Source: Propioniciclava sp. MC1595
GTDB taxonomy: Bacteria > Actinomycetota > Actinomycetes > Propionibacteriales > Propionibacteriaceae
Direction of reading: 5' to 3'
NCBI RefSeq assembly: GCF_017569205.1
Contig: NZ_CP071870.1
Coordinates: 2,170,001-2,234,000, forward strand
Length of the DNA stretch: 64,000 bases
Both the position numbers and the translations under genes were made by a program. Shown piece after piece: positions 9,961-18,011 of the stretch. The number at the start of each line of letters is the position of its first letter. Position 1 is the first letter of the stretch. Below the pieces are notes generated by a model that saw only the letters and a program-made list of their open reading frames with translations, was not told the origin of the DNA and did no database searches.

Positions 9961-10944
9961 TCACTCGTCGTCGGACGCCGACGCCGGGCTGGCCGGCGAC
10001 TCGGGCGAGTCCGCTGACTCCGGGGAGTCGGCCGACTCGGGGGACTCGACGGACGCCGGGCCCTCGGCCGGGTCCTGCGCGTGGACGCTCTCGGGGGCCG
10101 CGTCGACCGGCACCTCGGGGTCGGCCAGGGCGGCGACGCCCTCGGCGGCGGTCTCGGTGTGGACGCGCGGGGCCTCCGCGGTGGCACCCAGGAGCTCGCG
10201 CTCCCACTCGGCCATCGGCTCGGCCGCGGCCGCACCGGTGGCCACGCCGCCGGAGCTGCGGGCCAGCAGGCCCTCGGCCGCGGCGTCCGCGATGATGCGG
10301 GTCAGCAGCGCGACGGAACGGATCGCGTCGTCGTTGCCCGGGATGGCGTAGTCGACCTCGTCGGGGTCGCAGTTGGTGTCGAGGATGCCGACGATCGGGA
10401 TGCGCAGCTTGCGCGCCTCGTCGATCGCGAGGTGCTCCTTCTTGGTGTCGACGACCCACAGCGCCTGCGGCAGCTTGTGCATGTCGCGGATGCCGCCGAG
10501 GGTCTTCTCGAGCTTCTCCTTCTTGCGCTCCTGCTGCAGGAGCTCCTTCTTGGTGAGGCCGGAGGCGGCGACGTTGGTGAAGTCGATCGCCTCGAGCTCC
10601 TTCATCTTCGCGGTGCGCTTGGAGATGGTGGCGTAGTTGGTGAGCATGCCGCCCAGCCAGCGCTGGTTCACGTAGGGCATGCCGACGCGGGTGGCCTGCT
10701 CGGCGATGGCCTCCTGGGCCTGCTTCTTGGTGCCGACGAACAGGATCTGGCCGCCGCGCGCGACGGTGTCGCGGACGAAGCCGTAGGCCTTGTCGATGTA
10801 GGTGAGGGACTGCTGCAGGTCGATGATGTAGATGCCGTTGCGCTCACCGAAGATGAAGCGCTTCATCTTGGGGTTCCAACGACGGGTCTGGTGCCCGAAG
10901 TGGACACCGCTCTCGAGCAGCTGACGCGTGGTCACGACGGCCAT
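9961..10944 (-). CDS. rpsB: 30S ribosomal protein S2 with long acidic C-terminal tail
   Basis: A 327-residue S2. The first 230 or so residues are the conserved protein: [40 protein letters not shown], and the C-terminal part of the core [25 protein letters not shown]. About 90 extra residues follow, ending in a Ser/Pro/Glu/Asp tail in which SPESAD recurs. Short C-terminal extensions are common in actinobacterial S2; this one is long and repetitive. AAAGGA lies before the ATG. About 190 nt of structured leader precedes it. Confidence 0.97.
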   Translation of the reverse strand: MAVVTTRQLLESGVHFGHQTRRWNPKMKRFIFGERNGIYIIDLQQSLTYIDKAYGFVRDTVARGGQILFVGTKKQAQEAIAEQATRVGMPYVNQRWLGGMLTNYATISKRTAKMKELEAIDFTNVAASGLTKKELLQQERKKEKLEKTLGGIRDMHKLPQALWVVDTKKEHLAIDEARKLRIPIVGILDTNCDPDEVDYAIPGNDDAIRSVALLTRIIADAAAEGLLARSSGGVATGAAAAEPMAEWERELLGATAEAPRVHTETAAEGVAALADPEVPVDAAPESVHAQDPAEGPASVESPESADSPESADSPESPASPASASDDE

Positions 10945-11016
10945 GGCCGTTCCTTTCTCGGCGGACGGGCCACGGCACGCTCACGCGCCCGGGCGAGACC
11001 GCCTGGTTCGGTTCGT

Positions 11017-11035
11017 GGGGCTGACGATCAGCCCC
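11017..11035 (-). promoter_or_regulatory. Hairpin in the rpsB 5' leader
   Basis: A perfect 8-bp stem (GGGGCTGA/TCAGCCCC) with a 3-nt loop sits about 75 nt upstream of the rpsB ATG. A second CCCCG/CGGGG hairpin lies at 11060-11073. Ribosomal protein leaders often bind their own product; here that is only inference from position. Confidence 0.35.
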
Positions 11036-11137
11036 GCCTGGTGCAGCGCCGCTCCCCCACCCCGTCACCGGGGACCTGAAGGGGTTCGACGTGGCCTGCA
11101 CGCGAAGTCGACCCGGATCTGCCGGGTCGCTGGGGCC

Positions 11138-11143
11138 ATGCTA
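11138..11143 (-). promoter_or_regulatory. Possible -10 of rpsB-tsf
   Basis: TAGCAT on the minus strand, about 190 nt before rpsB, with TTTGGC 19 nt further upstream as a poor -35. This is the best -10-like hexamer in the 257-bp region between rpsB and the M23 gene. Confidence 0.3.
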
Positions 11144-11172
11144 CGGCCCCGTGCGCCCGCCCGCCAAACCGG

Positions 11173-11178
11173 TTGACA
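11173..11178 (+). promoter_or_regulatory. Perfect -35 hexamer upstream of the M23 gene
   Basis: TTGACA occurs 23 nt before the ATG at 11202. No good -10 lies 16-18 nt downstream; TATACC at 11188-11193 is too close. The -35 is therefore noted without a complete promoter. Confidence 0.3.
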
Positions 11179-11201
11179 GGCGCCGCCTATACCTAAGGGG
11201 C

Positions 11202-12155
11202 ATGACGAGGTCGGTGGCGTGGCTGGTGGTGCTCGGGGTCGTGCTGGCGGTGGCGGGGGCCCCGCCCGCGGGGGCGTCCGGCGGCGGGTGGCCGCTGCCC
11301 GGAGCGGTGGTGCGGGGCTTCGACCCGCCCGAGGTGCGCTGGGCGGCAGGGCACCGGGGCGTCGACCTGGCCGGCGAGCCGGGTGAGGTGGTGCGCGCCC
11401 CGGTCGCCGGGGTCGTGTCGTTCGCCGGCCAGGTCGGCGGCAAGCCGGTCGTGGTCGTCAGCCACGGGGCGGAGCGGACGACGCTGGAGCCCGTGCACGC
11501 GAACGTCGCGGTCGGGCAGGCGGTCGCCTCCGGCGACGAGGTCGGACGCCTCGCGGCCGGCCACGCGCCGTGCCCGGCCGCCGCGTGCCTGCACTGGGGC
11601 CTGCGGCGGGGCCAGGACTACCTCGACCCGTTGTCGCTGGTCGCCGTGTCCCTGCGGTTGCTGCCCGACAGCGCGGTGGCCGAGGTCGAGGAGCGGGCCG
11701 CCGGGCGCGAGCGAGCCGCGGCCGCACTGGGCACCGGCCCGGGTGGTCCGGGCGGGAGCGGCCCCCTGACCCGCCCGTCGGCCGGGCGGGTGACCAGCGT
11801 GTTCAGGATGCGGCTGCACCCGATCTTCAAGCAGTGGCGCATGCACAACGGCATCGACCTCTCCGCGCCGTGCGGCACCCCGCTGTACGCGGCCGCCGAC
11901 GGGGTGGTGCGGCACATGGGGTTCGACGCCTCGGGCGGGTGGCGGCTGGTGCTGGCCCACGGGCCGGTGGACGGGGTAGGCCTCGAGACCGTGTACCTGC
12001 ACGCGCAGGGCTACCGGGTCCGCACGGGCGAACGGGTGGCGCGCGGGCAGTTGGTGGGCACGATGGGCACGACCGGCTGGTCGACCGGCTGCCACCTGCA
12101 CTTCGGCGTCAAGGCCGACGGGCGGCACGTCGACCCGCAGCGGTGGCTTGGGTGA
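11202..12155 (+). CDS. Secreted protein with two tandem M23 (LytM) peptidase domains
   Basis: A 317-residue exported protein with a signal peptide at residues 1-26 ending near PPAGASG. Domain 1 (about 45-145) has HRGVD (H51, D55), but the HxH ligand pair reads CLH (C129, H131), so it has probably lost zinc. Domain 2 (about 195-317) has MHNGID (H215, D219) and an intact HLHFG (H298, H300). Active M23 enzymes cut peptidoglycan peptide bridges. M. tuberculosis has a single-domain M23-like gene (Rv2891) at the same place beside rpsB. The start is the ATG just after CTAAGGGGC; the signal peptide supports it. Confidence 0.85.
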   Translation: MTRSVAWLVVLGVVLAVAGAPPAGASGGGWPLPGAVVRGFDPPEVRWAAGHRGVDLAGEPGEVVRAPVAGVVSFAGQVGGKPVVVVSHGAERTTLEPVHANVAVGQAVASGDEVGRLAAGHAPCPAAACLHWGLRRGQDYLDPLSLVAVSLRLLPDSAVAEVEERAAGRERAAAALGTGPGGPGGSGPLTRPSAGRVTSVFRMRLHPIFKQWRMHNGIDLSAPCGTPLYAAADGVVRHMGFDASGGWRLVLAHGPVDGVGLETVYLHAQGYRVRTGERVARGQLVGTMGTTGWSTGCHLHFGVKADGRHVDPQRWLG

Positions 12156-12166
12156 GGCCGCGCCCC

Positions 12167-12631
12167 TCAGGCGTCGCGGCCGTCGAGCGGCTCGATGGTG
12201 ACGCCGGGGTGGGAGGCCTCGAAGTCGTCCCCCTCGTTCCAGCCCCGGGTGACGAGCTCGCGCAGCACCTCGCGGTCGATCGCGTCCAAGTTGGTCAGGT
12301 AGAGGCAGCCCTTGCCGACGCGGTGCTTGCCGAGCCGCTCGAGCAGGTCGGCGTTGGAGCCGTAGAGGGTCATCCCGTACAGCGTGAGGGCCGCCTTGCG
12401 GGGGCTGAACCCCACCCGCATCATCTCGCCCGAGTGCCCGGTCGCATAGGTGTAGCGCAGGCGCCCGTACCCCACGATGGTGGGCCCCCACATCGCGGGC
12501 TCGACGCCCGTGACCTCGGTGAAGAGGTCGAGCAGTTCCAGGCCCTGGTCCCGGCGGCGGGCCGGTTCGACCGCGTTCAGGAACTCCAGCACGCCGCCCT
12601 CGCGCGGTGTGGTCCTCGTCTCGTGCGCCAT
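12167..12631 (-). CDS. DUF1801 domain protein
   Basis: A 154-residue protein of the DUF1801 (YdhG-like) fold. It carries MWGPTIVGYGRLRYTYATGH, SPRKAALTLYGMTLY and KGCLYLTNLDAIDREVL, all typical of this family, whose function is unknown. It starts 12 bp downstream of the xerC stop on the same strand and converges with the M23 gene. Confidence 0.82.
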   Translation of the reverse strand: MAHETRTTPREGGVLEFLNAVEPARRRDQGLELLDLFTEVTGVEPAMWGPTIVGYGRLRYTYATGHSGEMMRVGFSPRKAALTLYGMTLYGSNADLLERLGKHRVGKGCLYLTNLDAIDREVLRELVTRGWNEGDDFEASHPGVTIEPLDGRDA

Positions 12632-12643
12632 CCGCGCAGCCTC

Positions 12644-13582
12644 TCACGCCCGGGGGTGCGCCTGGCGGAAGGCGTCCCGGAGTCTTTCATTGGTGACGTG
12701 GGTGTAGATCTGCGTCGTGCCCAGCGAGGCGTGCCCGAGGATCTCCTGCACCGAGCGCAGGTCGGCGCCGCCCTCGAGCAGGTGGGTGGCCATCGCGTGG
12801 CGCAGTCCGTGTGGGCCCAGGTCGGGGGCGTCCGGCACAGCGTCGAGCGCGGCGTGCACGACCCGGCGCACCACGCGGGGGTCGATGCGCGCCCCGCGCG
12901 AGCCCACGAACACGGCCTCCCCGGCGTCCGGCCCGGCGAGGAGGGACCGCACGCCGAGCCAGTCGGCCAGCGCCCGTCGTGCCGGGTCGCCGAGCGGGGT
13001 GGAGCGCTCCTTGTCGCCCTTGCCTCGCACGCGCAACAGCCCGCGGGCCTCGTCGATCCCGTCGCGGTCGAGCCCGCACAGCTCGGCGACGCGCAACCCC
13101 GAGGAGTACAGCACCTCGACCATGGCGAGGTCGCGCAGCGCGGTGGCGCGGGCGGCGGTGTCCTCGGCGGCCTCGACCCGGGCGGCGAGGTGGTCGAACA
13201 CGGCGTCCACGACGCCCTGGTCGAGGGTGGGCGGCAGCGTGCGGGACGCCCGCGGTGCCTGCAGCGCGCTGCCCGGGTCGGTGGGGATGCGGCCCTCGGC
13301 GTGTGCCCAGGCGAGGAACACCCGCGCGGCGGTGGCCCGCCGGGCCATCGTGGTGCGCTCGGCCCCTCGGCGGTGCAGGTCGGCCAGCCAGGCCCGCAGG
13401 AGGCGGTGGTCGACCTGCCCCCAGGCCGAGACCCCCCGGGTCGCCACCCACGTGGCGAGGTCGAGCAGGTCGCCGGCGTAGGCACGCCGGGTGTGCGGGG
13501 ACAGGTTGCGGCCCAGGCGCAGGTGCTCGCCCCAGGCGTCGAGGTCGGCGAGGAGGCCGGCGTCGGGCTGGGCGGGGTCCAT
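12644..13582 (-). CDS. xerC: Tyrosine recombinase XerC
   Basis: A 312-residue tyrosine recombinase of the XerC/D type that resolves chromosome dimers at dif. The N-terminal core-binding domain (about 15-100) has NLSPHTRRAYAGDL. The catalytic domain shows the Arg in YSSGLRVAELCGL, the Lys region VRGKGDKER, HGLRHAMATHLL, and LGHASLGTTQIYTHV with the Tyr nucleophile. The position beside the M23 gene and rpsB matches M. tuberculosis, where xerC (Rv2894c) is close to Rv2890c-Rv2891. It is a chromosomal Xer gene rather than a phage integrase. Confidence 0.92.
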   Translation of the reverse strand: MDPAQPDAGLLADLDAWGEHLRLGRNLSPHTRRAYAGDLLDLATWVATRGVSAWGQVDHRLLRAWLADLHRRGAERTTMARRATAARVFLAWAHAEGRIPTDPGSALQAPRASRTLPPTLDQGVVDAVFDHLAARVEAAEDTAARATALRDLAMVEVLYSSGLRVAELCGLDRDGIDEARGLLRVRGKGDKERSTPLGDPARRALADWLGVRSLLAGPDAGEAVFVGSRGARIDPRVVRRVVHAALDAVPDAPDLGPHGLRHAMATHLLEGGADLRSVQEILGHASLGTTQIYTHVTNERLRDAFRQAHPRA

Positions 13583-13643
13583 GTCGGCCAGCGTGCCAGA
13601 ATGGACGGGTTGCCCGACGACCAACCACGCGAACGGAGAAGAC

Positions 13644-14237
13644 ATGGCGATCGAGGACCTCATGACCGGCGGCACCGTGCTGCCCATCACCCGGTGGGGC
13701 ACCCCGGTGATGCACGAGGAGACGAAGCCGGTCACGTCCTTCGACGACGAGCTGCACCAGCTGGTGCGCGACATGTTCGCCACGATGCGCGCCGCCCGCG
13801 GCGTGGGGCTGGCCGCGACGCAGGTCGGCCTGGGCATCTCGCTGTTCGTGTACGAGTGCCCCGACGCCGACGAGCGCATCCACGTGGGAGCGATCTGCAA
13901 CCCGGTCGTGACCACCCCGACGGGCAAGGACCGCTCGCTGGACAAGTCCGAGGAGGGCTGCCTCTCCTTCCCCGGCGGCTACCAGCCCCTGGCGCGTCCC
14001 GACACCGCCACCTGCACCGGTCTGGACCCGTGGGGCAACGAGGTCACCGTGACCGGCGACGGCACGCTGGCCCGCTGCCTGCAGCACGAGACCGACCACC
14101 TCAACGGCATCGTCTTCGGCGACCGGCTGTCCTCGCGCAGCTACCGCCACCTCGAGCAGCAGAAGAACGACTTGGCCCACCTCTACCCCGAGGATTGGCC
14201 GGTCACCCCCAAGAAGAAGTTCGCCGACGAGGACTGA
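13644..14237 (+). CDS. def: Peptide deformylase
   Basis: A 197-residue deformylase that removes the N-formyl group from nascent proteins. All three motifs are present: GVGLAATQVGLG, EGCLSFPGGY with the Cys metal ligand, and QHETDHLNGIVF with two His ligands and the catalytic Glu. CGGAGAAGAC upstream supplies a Shine-Dalgarno for ATG 13644. It is divergent from xerC. The C-terminal KKKF-rich end is an extension beyond the fold. Confidence 0.96.
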   Translation: MAIEDLMTGGTVLPITRWGTPVMHEETKPVTSFDDELHQLVRDMFATMRAARGVGLAATQVGLGISLFVYECPDADERIHVGAICNPVVTTPTGKDRSLDKSEEGCLSFPGGYQPLARPDTATCTGLDPWGNEVTVTGDGTLARCLQHETDHLNGIVFGDRLSSRSYRHLEQQKNDLAHLYPEDWPVTPKKKFADED

Positions 14238-14255
14238 GCCCGGCCGAACCGCGCC

Positions 14256-15056
14256 TCAGCGCAGCGCCCAGCACGCCACGGCCGTGGCGGCGGCGACGTT
14301 GAGCGAGTCGACCCCGTGGGCCATGGGGATCGAGACCACGGCGTCCGCCTGCTCGATCCAGCGGCGCGACAGCCCCTCCCCCTCGGTGCCGACCACGATC
14401 GCCAGCTTGTCGGGCAAGCCCGCGGCCACGAGGTCGTCCAGGCCGACGGCGTCCGGGGTGAGCGCGAGCGCGACCACGGTGAAGCCGGCCGCCCGCAGCG
14501 ACGGGATGGCGGTCGCCCAGTCGTCGACGCGGGCCCACGGCAGGGAGAACACCGTGCCCATGCTGACCTTGATCGAGCGCCGGTAGAGCGGGTCGGCCGC
14601 CCGCGGGGCGAGCAGGACGCCGTCCCAGCCGAGGCCGGCGGCGTTGCGGAGGATCGCCCCCACGTTGGTGTGGTCGACGATGTCCTCGGCCACGACGAGC
14701 CGGCGCAGGCCGAGCAGGTCGGCCATCGGCGTGGGCTCGGCGCGGTGCAGGGACGCCAGCGCGCCGCGGTGCACGTGGAACCCGGTGACGGCCTCGGGCA
14801 GGTCCTCGCTGACGACGTAGACCGGGGCGTCGGGGTGCAGGTCGATCAGGTCGGCCAGGCCGGGGATCCAGCGCTCGGCGAGCAGGAACGAGCGCGGGCG
14901 GTGCCCGGCCTCGATCGCCCGTCGGATGACCTTCTCGCCCTCCGCGATGAACAGGCCGCGCTCGGACTCGAGGCTCTTGCGGAGGGACGTGTCGCGCAGG
15001 GCGACGTAGTCGGACAGGCGCGGGTCGGCGGCGTCCGTGACCGGGACGCGGTTCAC
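14256..15056 (-). CDS. TrmH/SpoU-family RNA 2'-O-methyltransferase
   Basis: A 266-residue SPOUT methyltransferase. The N-terminal substrate-binding half contains LRKSLESERGLFIAEGEKVI. The C-terminal trefoil-knot domain contains EDIVDHTNVGAILRNAAGLG, VGTEGEGLS and IPMAHGVDSLNVAAATA, the three SpoU motifs. It would methylate a ribose 2'-OH in rRNA or tRNA; the exact nucleotide cannot be told. It starts with GTG in a GTGA overlap with the upstream mycothiol-dependent enzyme gene. Confidence 0.88.
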   Translation of the reverse strand: MNRVPVTDAADPRLSDYVALRDTSLRKSLESERGLFIAEGEKVIRRAIEAGHRPRSFLLAERWIPGLADLIDLHPDAPVYVVSEDLPEAVTGFHVHRGALASLHRAEPTPMADLLGLRRLVVAEDIVDHTNVGAILRNAAGLGWDGVLLAPRAADPLYRRSIKVSMGTVFSLPWARVDDWATAIPSLRAAGFTVVALALTPDAVGLDDLVAAGLPDKLAIVVGTEGEGLSRRWIEQADAVVSIPMAHGVDSLNVAAATAVACWALR

Positions 15057-15823
15057 GCCCAGGTGACCTTGACGTGCTCGGCCCAGTCGTCCCACCAGGT
15101 GGGGTCGGACGCCTCGGCCTCCCGCCCGCGGTTCCACACGGACAGGTACAGCTCGCGGGCGGTCCCGGTGACCGTGACGTCGGCGGGCTCGTCGGGGGTG
15201 TCGCGCGTGGTCACCGCGCCGTCGTGGGTGAACCGGACCAGCCACGAGCGGTCGACGTCGGTCGCCTTGAACAGCACGGTCTGCGTGCGCGGGAGCGACG
15301 TCTGCGGGTTGCGGCGCACCACGAACCCGGTGAGCACCTCGTCGACACCGTCGGCCGCCAGCCACGGCTTGACCCAGACCTCGTCGGCTCGCGGGGCGCG
15401 GCCCAGCCGGGCGGCCATCGCGTCGACGGCGTGGATCGTGGTCTCGTGGACCTGGCGGCGCAGCCAGGCGTCGCGCGGGGGCGGGGCGTCGGGCAGGAAG
15501 AACTTCACGTCGAGGTCGGCCGGCGCGTTGGCCACGGCGTTGAGGAGTACGACCATGCCCTCGTCGAACCAGTCGAGCAGGTCGGGCGCGGCGTCGGCCT
15601 CGGCGAGCACGATCGCGTCGGGCGCGGGGCGCCCCGTCCGCGCGATGTAGGCGGCCGCCCACCGGTGGACCAGGCCCTGGTGGGCGACGAGGTCGTGCAC
15701 GGTCCACCCGGGGCACGTCGGCACCGGCGCGGCCAGACCCGCCGTCCCCGCGTTGCTGCGCAACACCGCGCACGCGTCCCCGAGGGCCTCGCCCATCTCC
15801 CGGAAGTCCATCACCTCGACCAT
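15053..15823 (-). CDS. Mycothiol-dependent maleylpyruvate isomerase family protein
   Basis: A 256-residue protein of the MDMPI/TIGR03083 type. The N-terminal DinB-like bundle carries CPGWTVHDLVAHQGLVHRWA with the metal-binding His. Further on are WLRRQVHETTIHAVDAM with the remaining His ligands and a C-terminal SCP2-like domain ending GTARELYLSVWNR. Members use mycothiol, a thiol restricted to Actinomycetota, and most have unknown substrates. ATG 15823 is preceded by TAAGGT 7 nt upstream and no Shine-Dalgarno. Confidence 0.87.
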   Translation of the reverse strand: MVEVMDFREMGEALGDACAVLRSNAGTAGLAAPVPTCPGWTVHDLVAHQGLVHRWAAAYIARTGRPAPDAIVLAEADAAPDLLDWFDEGMVVLLNAVANAPADLDVKFFLPDAPPPRDAWLRRQVHETTIHAVDAMAARLGRAPRADEVWVKPWLAADGVDEVLTGFVVRRNPQTSLPRTQTVLFKATDVDRSWLVRFTHDGAVTTRDTPDEPADVTVTGTARELYLSVWNRGREAEASDPTWWDDWAEHVKVTWA

Positions 15824-15830
15824 GGCCGAA

Positions 15831-15836
15831 ACCTTA
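15831..15836 (-). promoter_or_regulatory. Likely -10 of the mycothiol-dependent enzyme gene (leaderless)
   Basis: TAAGGT on the minus strand, 7 nt before the ATG at 15823. Confidence 0.45.
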
Positions 15837-15838
15837 GC

Positions 15839-15868
15839 GGGGCCCGCACCGTGCTCGGTGCGGGCCCC
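15839..15868 (-). terminator. Intrinsic-type terminator after the CPBP gene
   Basis: A perfect 13-bp stem (GGGGCCCGCACCG with its complement) closes a 4-nt TGCT loop just after the CPBP stop at 15886. There is only a weak T-rich stretch after it, as usual in high-GC actinobacteria. Confidence 0.65.
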
Positions 15869-15885
15869 GGGGGTGGGTGGGAGGG

Positions 15886-16878
15886 TCAGCGGGTGGGGGT
15901 GATGCCGCGTCGGCGGGCGAGGTGCTCCACGACCCCGACGGCCACGAGCGAGGACACGACGCCGAGGACGGCGCCGGTCACGGTGCCCTGGCTCTGCTCG
16001 GTGACCATGTTCGCCATCAGCGGGACGCCGAGGGCGGCCTGGCCGACGATGATCACCACGTTGTTGACCGTGTGGAGGGCCACCGCGGCCTCGAGGCCGC
16101 CGGTGCGCCAGGTCAGCCAGCAGGCGGCCACGGCCATGGCGGCCAGCGAGACGATGATCCACGGGTCGAAGCTGCCGTGGGCCAGGGCGAACAGGCCGGC
16201 CGACACGACGGTGGGGACGACGAGGGCGACGACGGGACGCGGGATCGCGACGCCGATGTTCTGCACGAGCCAGCCGCGGAAGAAGTACTCCTCGCCGGCG
16301 GCCTGGAGCGGGGTGGTGAGCAGGCAGACCGCGATGAGGGCGGCGGTGACGCCGAGGGACTCGACGTGGGTGAACAGCGGGACGGGCTCGAGGAACCAGG
16401 CGATGACGACGTAGAGCAGCCAGATGGGCGTGAGGACGGCGGTGACGATCCCGAACCAGCCGAACCGGAAGCGGCCGGTCACCGAGTGCGTGTAGCCGGC
16501 GGGCAGGCGGTGCGCGACCTTGTTGGCGATGAGCACCGACGGGATGAGCACGGCCAAGGCGAGGTTCATGGCGAGCAGAGCGCCGACGCTCGTCCAGCCG
16601 GACAGGCCAACGCCGGTCACGAGCGCCTCGGGGTCGGGTGCGGCGCTGAGGCCGGCCACGACGACCAGGCCGAGCACGAGGCCCATGGCGATCGAGATGC
16701 CGAGGTAGACGGCGGCGAACACACCGAACGAGGCGAAGGGACGCCACCAGCGGCGGCCGGGCTCACGGAAGACGTGCTGGTAGGGGGTGCCGGGGGCCGG
16801 CTCGAGCGGCACGGGGGCGGCGGGGACGGGGGCGGCGGGCGGGGCCCAGGAACCGGTGGGGGTGATCGTGTTCGTCAT
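15886..16878 (-). CDS. CPBP-family intramembrane metalloprotease (first copy)
   Basis: A 330-residue polytopic protein with a Pro/Ala-rich N terminus (about residues 1-45), then eight or so membrane segments. The CPBP/ABI motifs are AAGEEYFFRGWL, where the two Glu are catalytic, FALAHGS, and ALHTVNN near the C terminus. Related proteins act in CAAX-type processing or bacteriocin immunity; the substrate here is unknown. GGTGGGGG just before ATG 16878 is a strong Shine-Dalgarno. A paralogue lies at 54062-55207. Confidence 0.88.
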   Translation of the reverse strand: MTNTITPTGSWAPPAAPVPAAPVPLEPAPGTPYQHVFREPGRRWWRPFASFGVFAAVYLGISIAMGLVLGLVVVAGLSAAPDPEALVTGVGLSGWTSVGALLAMNLALAVLIPSVLIANKVAHRLPAGYTHSVTGRFRFGWFGIVTAVLTPIWLLYVVIAWFLEPVPLFTHVESLGVTAALIAVCLLTTPLQAAGEEYFFRGWLVQNIGVAIPRPVVALVVPTVVSAGLFALAHGSFDPWIIVSLAAMAVAACWLTWRTGGLEAAVALHTVNNVVIIVGQAALGVPLMANMVTEQSQGTVTGAVLGVVSSLVAVGVVEHLARRRGITPTR

Positions 16879-16988
16879 GTCCCCCACCTTGCTGAAGCCA
16901 TCCGGTCGGGTGGAACCGGCACGGGGCCACGGTGCCCGCTCCCCGGGTCGACCCCCGGCCAGACGGAGGTCGCACCGGTCGTAGCCAC

Positions 16989-16994
16989 TAGGGT
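16989..16994 (+). promoter_or_regulatory. Likely -10 of the BASS-family gene (leaderless)
   Basis: TAGGGT lies 6 nt before GTG 17001 and supports that start over the ATG three codons later. Confidence 0.5.
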
Positions 16995-17000
16995 GTCCGC

Positions 17001-17987
17001 GTGGCACGCATGGCACGGATCAAGCTCGACCCCTTCCTGATGGCGATCATCGCCGCGGCGGTCGTGGCGTCCTTCCTGCCCGCGACCGGGATCGGTGCGC
17101 AGGTGCTGTCGGTGGCCACCAAGGTGGCCATCTTCTGCCTGTTCTTCCTCTACGGCGCCCGACTACACCCCGAGGAGGCGCTGCGCGGCCTCAAGCACTG
17201 GAAGCTGCACCTGACGATCCTGGCGTTCACGTTCGTCGTGTTCCCCCTGATCGGCCTGGCGATCGGCCTGCTGCCCGGCTGGGCGCTGGCCCCCGCGCTG
17301 ATCCCCGGCATGGTCTACGTGACGCTGTGCCCCTCGACCGTGCAGAGCTCGATCAACTTCACCTCGATCGCGCGCGGCAACGTGGCCGGAGCGATCGTCA
17401 GCGCGTCGGCCTCGAACCTCCTGGGCGTGTTCCTCACCCCGCTGCTCGCGATCGCGCTGATGAACACCACCGGCAACGCGAACGTCGGCCTGGGGTCGAT
17501 CGTCGACCTCGTCGTGCAGATCCTGCTGCCGTTCATCCTCGGCCAGCTGTCCCGCCGCTGGACCGCCGACTTCGTCGCCCGGCACAAGAAGCTCAAGCTC
17601 TTCGACCAGGCGTCCATCGTGATGGTCGTGTACGCGGCGTTCTCCCAGGGCATCCGTGAGGGCATCTGGTCGATGGTCGGCTGGGTCGACATCGTCGCGC
17701 TCGTCGTGGTGTGCCTTGTCCTGCTGGCGTTCATGCTGTGGTTCACCTGGTTCACCGCCAGGCGCCTGGGCTTCAACCGCGCGGACGCCATCGCCATCCA
17801 GATGTGCGGCACCAAGAAGTCGCTGGCCACGGGCCTGCCGATGGCCACCGTGCTCTTCGCGGGGCAGCCGATCGGCCTGATCATGCTGCCGCTCATGGTG
17901 TTCCACCAGGCGCAGCTCATGGCCTGCTCCTGGCTGGCCGCCCGCTACGCCCGTGACCCCGAGCCGGACGCCGTCGCCACGGCCTGA
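17001..17987 (+). CDS. Bile acid:sodium symporter-like (BASS/DUF4137) transporter
   Basis: A 328-residue membrane protein with nine or ten hydrophobic segments. Family features are FLYGARLHPEEALRGLKHWK, PGMVYVTLCPSTVQSSINFT, ASASNLLGVFLTPLLA and QMCGTKKSLATGLPMA. The last two are the broken-helix regions that bind Na+ and substrate in the fold. This prokaryotic subfamily is usually annotated SBF-like; the substrate is unknown. GTG 17001 is supported by the -10 hexamer 6 nt upstream. It is monocistronic, between a divergent CPBP gene and a convergent methyltransferase gene. Confidence 0.87.
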   Translation: MARMARIKLDPFLMAIIAAAVVASFLPATGIGAQVLSVATKVAIFCLFFLYGARLHPEEALRGLKHWKLHLTILAFTFVVFPLIGLAIGLLPGWALAPALIPGMVYVTLCPSTVQSSINFTSIARGNVAGAIVSASASNLLGVFLTPLLAIALMNTTGNANVGLGSIVDLVVQILLPFILGQLSRRWTADFVARHKKLKLFDQASIVMVVYAAFSQGIREGIWSMVGWVDIVALVVVCLVLLAFMLWFTWFTARRLGFNRADAIAIQMCGTKKSLATGLPMATVLFAGQPIGLIMLPLMVFHQAQLMACSWLAARYARDPEPDAVATA

Positions 17988-18011
17988 GCGGCCGGCCCGC
18001 CCGGGGAGGCG

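Noticed and set aside
12644-13945. XerC as a mobile-element integrase
   Set aside because: No att repeats, no phage or plasmid genes nearby, and the location beside rpsB and the M23 gene is the conserved chromosomal xerC position.
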